Shown: positions 7,501 through 10,458 of the stretch, piece by piece
How positions within the stretch are numbered: the first letter of the stretch is position 1
Layout of the letters: the number at the start of each line of letters is the position of its first letter
Assembly (NCBI GenBank): GCA_031277045.1
Contig: JAISLX010000082.1
Location: 1 to 10,458 of the forward strand
From: Treponema sp.
GTDB lineage: Bacteria > Spirochaetota > Spirochaetia > Treponematales > Breznakiellaceae
Reading direction: 5' to 3'
Length of the DNA stretch: 10,458 nt
Program-made: the position numbers and the translations under genes
The notes under the pieces: model-generated
What the model was told of the DNA's origin: nothing
The model's input: only the letters and a program-made list of their open reading frames with translations
Databases searched by the model: none

Positions 7501-7640
7501 ACATACCGGGGGCAAAGGAAATTACCGAAACCAATCTGCTTGAGGAACCGGCGGGCGAACTAGCCGGAGGCGTCCGGGGCAGCCGCGTTACGCTTTGTTT
7601 CCGGCCTTTTGAGATCAAAACCCTCAAGGTTTCGTATTAA
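4554..7640 (+). CDS. Glycoside hydrolase family 38 alpha-mannosidase
   Basis: A 1028-residue enzyme that removes terminal alpha-linked mannose by a retaining, metal-dependent mechanism. The start is ATG at 4554, 6 nt after AAGGGG (4542-4547). An N-terminal family domain covers about 1-245. The GH38 catalytic domain follows, with GHSHLDTAWLWP at 254-265 (metal ligands expected at His257 and Asp259) and WLPDTFGY at 366-373 (nucleophile and ligand Asp369). Next come LYLEIHRGTQTNQHQIKRNN (509-528) in the middle domain and QFHDILPGT (569-577) with the fourth expected ligand His571. The rest is the C-terminal beta region. Ligand roles are transferred from known GH38 structures. The length and N-terminal domain resemble the roughly 1000-residue cytosolic/vacuolar class (MAN2C1, Ams1) more than the shorter MngB type. 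There is no signal peptide, so cytoplasmic action on imported mannosides is likely. It seems intact, and the glycosylase and epimerase genes follow closely. Confidence 0.95.
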   Translation: MLEAKQIDRVIRKLERFCKMLEGRVFVKAADLPMSRFETLERFHQVPDAKLFTAFSPGESWGGEGKFCWERGTFTPGGELAGKRLYVYPRTTRNEGMLWVAGEPFGIFSGTKEPHADHYCALITLKAETGKPIDIAFEWYAGHEILGTQPFENNKVSYACTLGTTEICVKDEELSDFCADLAVAVDMEKALDNDSFRRADIQNTLLKVHQIVYADPDNVADEEFRRALRKAAPLLKDVLKPANSGSVPFAGLVGHSHLDTAWLWPIEETLKKCARTYSNQISLMEQYPEYLFVQSSAYHTELIRRNYPQLFERIKEKALQGRYEPNGAVWVECDCNIASGETMVRQFLWGQRYTREHFGFTSDAFWLPDTFGYNAAIPQIMRLAGVRYFLTTKISWNDTNQFPYDTFYWQGIDGSRVLTHFNQTHLWPLPSELIRHTTENIREKNVSRRKLFSFGFGDGGGGPYAEMLEIVRRIADTEGVPRTAYTTVSAFMQELEKEIREPSVYAGELYLEIHRGTQTNQHQIKRNNRLAEIAIRDLEYAEVRAAAAGNREASGAEIRPLLETLLVNQFHDILPGTCIPAVHKKSIADTSALIAASRSRTAELLGNSGQGYTLTNTLSFDRSDVFYLDQGDYELPAGARQQKTRSLLGGKKTAIAGFVIPALSSRAIAPAAKPAGAGASPFSFSGNKLETPFALIRFAENGTIDSFLDKTAGNRELRGEGFPLGTLLMAEDVSLSWDNWDIDADIEYKFQDASELLERSVVSDGEVEFRIRSKYRISPKSTVEQDLVFYSDSPLVLYETKIDWHDQHRFLKAAFDTTVFTPEARHEIQFGYIRRPAFHSTSLEKAKFEVTNHKYTDLSESRYGAAVLNDSKYGVSVKDSRIRLSLHKGGNRPDYTADEGLHECRYAFLPHNSPFSAESVVHPAYTFNHLPVVTSGKREADSLFRVDAPTVIAEAVKPCEDTQRAYIVRLYECEGSTTPAVLDIPGAKEITETNLLEEPAGELAGGVRGSRVTLCFRPFEIKTLKVSY

Positions 7641-7685
7641 ACCGGTTTACGCCGGAACGTTTTGAACAGCGCTATAAAAAAACGC

Positions 7686-8264
7686 ATGGTTTTCGCGGGA
7701 ACGCAGCATATCGTCCACACCATAGCCCCGGTATACGATTCCCGGTCCAGGGTATTGATACTGGGGACCATGCCATCCCCCCAGTCCCGCCTGTCCGCGT
7801 TTTATTACGGGCACAAACAAAACCGCTTTTGGGCCATTCTTGAAGCCGTGTTTGGCGAAACGGAGAGTTCCGGGCGGCGGGGGGCAACGCCTCAAAACGT
7901 GCCGCGGGAAACGCCGGCAGCCCGCAGGCTTGCCGGTTCCAGCGCGGCTGTAAAAAAACAATTTCTGCTGAACCACCGTATCGCGCTGTGGGATGTTCTT
8001 GCCGAATGTGATATTACCGGGGCCTCCGATGCGTCAATACGAAACCCGGTTGCCAATGATTTCAGCGTCATCTTCGGCGCGGCGCCGGTACGGGCGGTTC
8101 TGACCACCGGAAAAACGGCTTATACCCTGTACCGCACACTCTGCGCGGCGACATATCCTGTCCCCTTTTTTTACCTGCCCTCCCCCAGCCCCGCCAATTG
8201 CGCCATGAGCCTGGAGCGGATCACCGGGGCATACCGGGAATTTTTGCCGCGCCTTGTTTCCTGA
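7686..8264 (+). CDS. DNA-deoxyinosine (hypoxanthine) glycosylase, uracil-DNA glycosylase family 6
   Basis: A 192-residue base-excision repair enzyme expected to remove hypoxanthine, the product of adenine deamination, from DNA. Family hallmarks visible are VLILGTMPSPQSR (23-35), FYYGHKQNRFW (39-49; Asn46 sits in the motif thought to hold the catalytic Asn), HRIALWDVLAECDITGASD (97-115) with SIRNP after it, the TTG.AY helix near 140-146, and FFYLPSPSPAN (161-171). Residues about 58-88 are a Gly/Ser/Arg/Pro-rich insertion that looks like a loop expansion. I chose ATG at 7686 because family similarity starts just after it; TTG at 7662, 5 nt after a GGA, would add eight residues. The gene starts 45 nt after the GH38 stop codon, and co-transcription with that gene is likely although the functions are unrelated. 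Confidence 0.85.
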   Translation: MVFAGTQHIVHTIAPVYDSRSRVLILGTMPSPQSRLSAFYYGHKQNRFWAILEAVFGETESSGRRGATPQNVPRETPAARRLAGSSAAVKKQFLLNHRIALWDVLAECDITGASDASIRNPVANDFSVIFGAAPVRAVLTTGKTAYTLYRTLCAATYPVPFFYLPSPSPANCAMSLERITGAYREFLPRLVS

Positions 8265-8336
8265 CCGGCAATTTAACAAGGCCGGGATATACGAACAGCG
8301 CTGGTATCTGATAATTTACCTGCACTGGGGGTATGT

Positions 8337-9329
8337 ATGAACGCGCTTATTATCGGGGGCACCGGAATCATTTCCACGGACGTGGTCAGCCGCGCCATAA
8401 GCCAGGGCTGGGACATTACGCTGCTGAACCGTGGACAGCAAAGCCTGAGTATCCCGCCGGGGGCCCGGCTTATCCAGTGCGACGCCCGGGACGAAGCCGC
8501 CATGAACAAGGCTCTGGAAGGAAAATATTTTGACGCGGCAGTCAACTTTATCGGGTTTTTACCGGAACAGATCGAACAGGATATCCGCGTGTTCACAGGC
8601 AAATGCGCCCAGTACATCTTTGTTTCTACCTGCTGCGTGTATCAAAAGCCGGACAGCCACTACCTGACCACGGAATCCACCCCGCTGCGGAACCGCGATT
8701 CCCTCTACGGCCGGCGCAAAATCGCCTGCGAGGAAGTTCTGAACCGCGCTTACCGGGAGCAGGATTTCCCCGTTACCATTGTGCGGCCCAACTGGACATA
8801 CTGCCTGGGAACCATTCCGTTTATTTTTACCAGTTGGCGCAAACCCTGGACCCTGGTAGACCGGCTGGAGAAAGGACTCCCCATCATTGTTCCCGGAGAC
8901 GGGCAAAGCCGCTTTACCATTACCCACGCCGCGGATTTTGCGCGGGGGTTTGTGGGGCTTATGGGGAATTATCACACGCTTGGCCACGCCATTCACATCA
9001 CCGGGGAAGAAGCCCTTACCTGGAACCAGTATCTTGAACAGATAGAACGGGCAGTGGGCACAAAAGCCGCGGCAATCCACATAGCCACCGATACCATCGT
9101 TAAACTGCTGCCCCATCTGCACGACGATCTTGTGGGCGACAAAACGGCGAACTTCCTTTTTGACAACACCAAGCTGCGCCGCTTTGTTCCGGACTTTGCC
9201 GCCAAAATATCGTATTACGAGGGAGTTAAAGCGTCCGTCGAGTACCTGCGGACCCGCCCGGAATTACAGACCGTGGACACAGAGTACCTTGTCAACTACG
9301 ATAAAGTTCTGGCGGCCAGCCGCGTTTAA
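8337..9329 (+). CDS. NAD(P)-dependent epimerase/dehydratase, SDR superfamily
   Basis: A 330-residue Rossmann-fold protein of the extended or atypical short-chain dehydrogenase/reductase type. The nucleotide-binding loop GGTGIIS is at 7-13, and the second strand ends LLNRG (29-33), where Arg32 may favour NADP. The STCCVYQ stretch (97-103) and YGRRK (124-128) correspond to the Ser and YxxxK catalytic positions, and IVRPNWTY (148-155) is the usual substrate-side loop. The sequence style (GWDITLLNRG, then YIFVSTCCVY) resembles the CSP41-like atypical group, whose substrates are often unknown, so no sugar is assigned. The start is ATG at 8337, 5 nt after a run of G (8327-8331). An out-of-frame ATG lies at 8333. 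It begins 72 nt after the glycosylase gene. The C-terminal codons and the stop lie in a strong hairpin. Confidence 0.88.
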   Translation: MNALIIGGTGIISTDVVSRAISQGWDITLLNRGQQSLSIPPGARLIQCDARDEAAMNKALEGKYFDAAVNFIGFLPEQIEQDIRVFTGKCAQYIFVSTCCVYQKPDSHYLTTESTPLRNRDSLYGRRKIACEEVLNRAYREQDFPVTIVRPNWTYCLGTIPFIFTSWRKPWTLVDRLEKGLPIIVPGDGQSRFTITHAADFARGFVGLMGNYHTLGHAIHITGEEALTWNQYLEQIERAVGTKAAAIHIATDTIVKLLPHLHDDLVGDKTANFLFDNTKLRRFVPDFAAKISYYEGVKASVEYLRTRPELQTVDTEYLVNYDKVLAASRV

Positions 9330-9344
9330 TCGCGGCTGGCCGCC
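9311..9344. terminator. Strong GC hairpin spanning the epimerase stop codon
   Basis: GGCGGCCAGCCGCG (9311-9324) and CGCGGCTGGCCGCC (9331-9344) make a perfect 14-bp stem. The loop is tttaat and contains most of the TAA stop (9327-9329). No T-run follows, so it is either a non-canonical terminator/3' stabiliser or a palindromic repeat that supplies the last five codons of the gene. It marks the boundary between the GC-rich genes and the AT-rich toxin-antitoxin pair. Confidence 0.55.
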
Positions 9345-9353
9345 TCAGGTATG

Positions 9354-9384
9354 TTGCAACGTGCACTAGCCATCATTGTATATT
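9354..9384 (+). promoter_or_regulatory. Weak candidate promoter for the toxin-antitoxin operon
   Basis: TTGCAA (9354-9359) and TATATT (9379-9384) are 19 nt apart, slightly long. The -10 area is an AT-rich run (TATATTATAAAA), so its exact position is unclear. The RHH antitoxin would be expected to repress it. Confidence 0.3.
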
Positions 9385-9402
9385 ATAAAACAAGGAGTTT
9401 TT

Positions 9403-9657
9403 ATGGCAGTTTCAACGGTAAATATATCTTTTCAAGAGGATTTATTGGAGCAGATTGACAGGATTGCCCAAAATGAGGCCAGAACCCGGTCTGAATTAAT
9501 CAGGGAGGCGGCAAGAGTATATATAGAAAGAAAAAAGAAATGGGAAAGTATATTTTCCTATGGGGAAAGTTTATCTTCAAAATATAAATTCACTGAAGAC
9601 GATGTTAATGATGAAATAGAAAAATATCGGGAAGAAAAAACCCGGAAAAATAAATGA
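9403..9657 (+). CDS. Ribbon-helix-helix (CopG/RHH-type) antitoxin
   Basis: An 84-residue protein with an N-terminal RHH DNA-binding fold: beta strand STVNISF (3-9), helix 1 EDLLEQIDRIAQN, turn EARTRSELI and helix 2 REAARVYIERK. The rest is charged and rich in Lys/Glu (EDDVNDEIEKYREEKTRKNK at the end) and would wrap the toxin. In such pairs the antitoxin neutralises the PIN nuclease, and the complex represses its own promoter. ATG at 9403 is preceded by AAGGAG (9392-9397) with 5-nt spacing; the open frame extends back to TTG at 9376, which is not favoured. The stop codon overlaps the toxin start as ATGA. Codon use is AT-rich (AAA, ATA, GAA), unlike the genes before it, which suggests acquisition. 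Confidence 0.88.
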   Translation: MAVSTVNISFQEDLLEQIDRIAQNEARTRSELIREAARVYIERKKKWESIFSYGESLSSKYKFTEDDVNDEIEKYREEKTRKNK

Positions 9658-10046
9658 AAATAGTATTGGACGCCAACGTGTTTATATCTTCATTTTTCTG
9701 GGGTGGCAATCCAAGAATTGTTTTAAACCGGGCTATAGCCGGAACAGATGAGTTATTTATCACCAAAGAAATTTTGGATGAGATTTATGACGTGATACGG
9801 CGGCCAAAATTTCATGTGGATGAAGATGAAATAAATTATTTCATAAATTCTATTGAAGAGATTGCTAATAAAATTGTCCCAAAGGTACGAATTAGAAATG
9901 GCAGTAGAGATAAAACCGACAACAAATATATAGAATGTGGAATAACCGCTAATGTGGATTATATAATATCCGGAGACATTCATTTGTTGGAATTAAAAGA
10001 ATATGCTGAAATGAGCCTCCGCGGAGCAAGCTCCGCGGTCTCTTAA
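9654..10046 (+). CDS. PIN-family toxin ribonuclease with altered C-terminus
   Basis: A 130-residue putative toxin of the PIN 'toxin component' type, a Mg-dependent RNase. The acidic active-site positions appear present: Asp6 in IVLDANVFISSFFWGG, Glu43 in ITKEILDEIYDVIRR, Asp89 and Glu94 in DKTDNKYIECG, and Asp108 in YIISGDIHLLELKEY. Normally the sequence after KEY goes on as a strand plus a helix of the form 'IKI.TP.EFL..L'. Here residues 121-130 (SLRGASSAVS) are encoded largely by the palindrome at 10019-10038, and the frame stops just after it. The core fold may survive, but the final strand and helix look replaced. The start overlaps the antitoxin stop by 4 nt, so translation is coupled. 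No separate ribosome binding site is needed. Base composition is AT-rich up to the palindrome. Confidence 0.86.
   Translation: MKIVLDANVFISSFFWGGNPRIVLNRAIAGTDELFITKEILDEIYDVIRRPKFHVDEDEINYFINSIEEIANKIVPKVRIRNGSRDKTDNKYIECGITANVDYIISGDIHLLELKEYAEMSLRGASSAVS
10019..10038. repeat. Palindrome with GGAGCAAGCTCC core, inside the toxin gene end
   Basis: CCGCGGAGC (10019-10027) and GCTCCGCGG (10030-10038) form a perfect 9-bp stem around aa. It is GC-rich inside an AT-rich gene and encodes most of the toxin's last ten residues. The same 12-bp core recurs at 10145-10156. Confidence 0.7.
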
Positions 10047-10098
10047 GCGATGCCTGATTCGGACCGGAGGCTCGGGCGAATAGGAAGTTTATTATACC

Positions 10099-10173
10099 GT
10101 CTGGTTTAATACCCAATTTTTGAAAGCGTTGGCTTGTTTGAGCCGGAGCAAGCTCCGGGGTATAAAACCAGAC
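10099..10173. repeat. 75-bp inverted-repeat element
   Basis: GTCTGGTTTAATACCC (10099-10114) and GGGTATAAAACCAGAC (10158-10173) are inverted copies matching at 15 of 16 positions. The 43-bp interior holds most of the GGAGCAAGCTCC palindrome (10143-10158). The size and terminal inverted repeats resemble a small non-autonomous element or a structured RNA. A 7-bp direct repeat GCGAATA occurs at 10076-10082 and 10177-10183, but it is not symmetrically placed, so it is weak as a target duplication. Confidence 0.5.
10143..10158. repeat. Palindrome with GGAGCAAGCTCC core, second copy
   Basis: CCGGAGC (10143-10149) and GCTCCGG (10152-10158) form a 7-bp stem around aa. The 12-bp core is identical to that in the palindrome at 10019-10038, so the two look like copies of one short dispersed repeat. 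Confidence 0.6.
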
Positions 10174-10264
10174 CTTGCGAATAAAAATCACAACGATAAA
10201 AAATTATTTAGAAATAGTGAAATAGCACAAACTTTGTATACCTTGGCAGCTTTGTGTTTACGTG

Positions 10265-10300
10265 CCCCAGCATAGCTGGGGACGCCGCTGGCAGGCGGCG
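10265..10300. repeat. Two adjacent GC-rich hairpins near the IS630 remnant
   Basis: CCCCAGC-ata-GCTGGGG (10265-10281) is followed directly by CGCCGC-tggcag-GCGGCG (10283-10300). Together with the other elements they fill the gene-free stretch 10047-10332. They lie about 30 bp past the transposase stop codon, on its 3' side, and could be a terminator-like structure, part of the IS end, or independent REP-like repeats. No T-run is present. Confidence 0.5.
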
Positions 10301-10332
10301 CGGCCTTCGCAACGGCTAGTAGGCTGTAACAT

Positions 10333-10458
10333 TTAAACGACTGGATATAAGCCGTGAAGTTTTATCCGGGCGTCTTCCGTGGTAAACTGCCATTTCACCG
10401 TTTTATGGTTCCGGTTCCTGTCTTGTTGCCATGCCGCAAGTTCTCCCTGTAGTTTTTC
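10333..10458 (-). CDS. IS630-family transposase, C-terminal part, runs off right edge
   Basis: On the minus strand the last 126 bases encode 41 residues and a TAA stop (10333-10335). The protein reads ELAAWQQDRNRNHKTVKW from residue 6 and then QFTTEDARIKLHGLYP, ending PVV. The phrase 'WQFTTEDARIKL..LYP' is characteristic of the extreme C-terminus of IS630-family DDE transposases, just after the catalytic region, which lies outside the window. These elements move by cut-and-paste into TA dinucleotides. The element's terminal inverted repeat should lie in about 10200-10332, but I cannot define it without the other end. Whether the transposase is intact cannot be judged here. Confidence 0.8.
   Translation of the reverse strand, partial: EKLQGELAAWQQDRNRNHKTVKWQFTTEDARIKLHGLYPVV

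Noticed and set aside
9949..10191. 80-codon minus-strand open frame across the toxin end and the repeats
   Set aside because: It runs through palindromes and antisense to the toxin, and shows no family resemblance or start signal.
10047..10332. Possible CRISPR array, because several short repeats lie close together
   Set aside because: The repeats are palindromes of different lengths with no regular spacing and no constant repeat/spacer pattern.

Overview
The window is GC-rich bacterial DNA, except for an AT-rich patch after about 9360. The closest match I can suggest is a high-GC, carbohydrate-fermenting spirochaete of the Treponema type. That rests on general resemblance: glycoside-hydrolase gene content, clear AAGGAG-like ribosome binding sites, and many palindromic repeats with TTGTTC or GGAGCAAGCTCC cores. 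I could not test it by search.

Layout. (1) 1-448, minus strand: the N-terminal part of an unrecognised protein, possibly PH-like, that runs off the left edge. (2) 539-1534: an RluA-type pseudouridine synthase, divergent from gene 1. (3) 1663-3405: a cytoplasmic GH2 glycosidase with its own candidate promoter and operator-like palindrome, followed by a palindromic repeat and an intrinsic terminator. (4) 3605-4309: a short protein resembling the N-terminal domains of GH67/GH20/DUF4838-type proteins, apparently lacking the rest of the family's length. (5) 4310-4553: a repeat-rich leader with a candidate promoter, a perfect 17-bp hairpin and a second inverted repeat. (6) 4554-7640: a full-length GH38 alpha-mannosidase with its metal and catalytic residues present. 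(7) 7686-8264: a family-6 type DNA-deoxyinosine (hypoxanthine) glycosylase. (8) 8337-9329: an SDR-type NAD(P)-dependent epimerase/dehydratase, ending in a strong hairpin. (9) 9403-10046: a ribbon-helix-helix antitoxin and PIN toxin pair with overlapping genes and AT-rich codon use. (10) 10047-10332: no gene, several nested or adjacent palindromes. (11) 10333-10458, minus strand: the C-terminal end of an IS630-family transposase running off the right edge.

How the parts fit. The GH2 enzyme, the GH67/GH20-like fragment and the GH38 enzyme suggest intracellular trimming of imported mannose-containing or mixed oligosaccharides, perhaps plant or host glycans. None of the three shows a signal peptide. 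The GH38, glycosylase and epimerase genes are co-directional with short gaps and may be one transcript. The right-hand 1.1 kb looks like acquired DNA: an AT-rich toxin-antitoxin pair, repeats and an IS remnant.

I do not see a convincing undescribed multi-gene system. The best leads are a family of related stem-loops around the glycosidase genes, and the PIN toxin whose last ten residues are encoded by a palindromic repeat.
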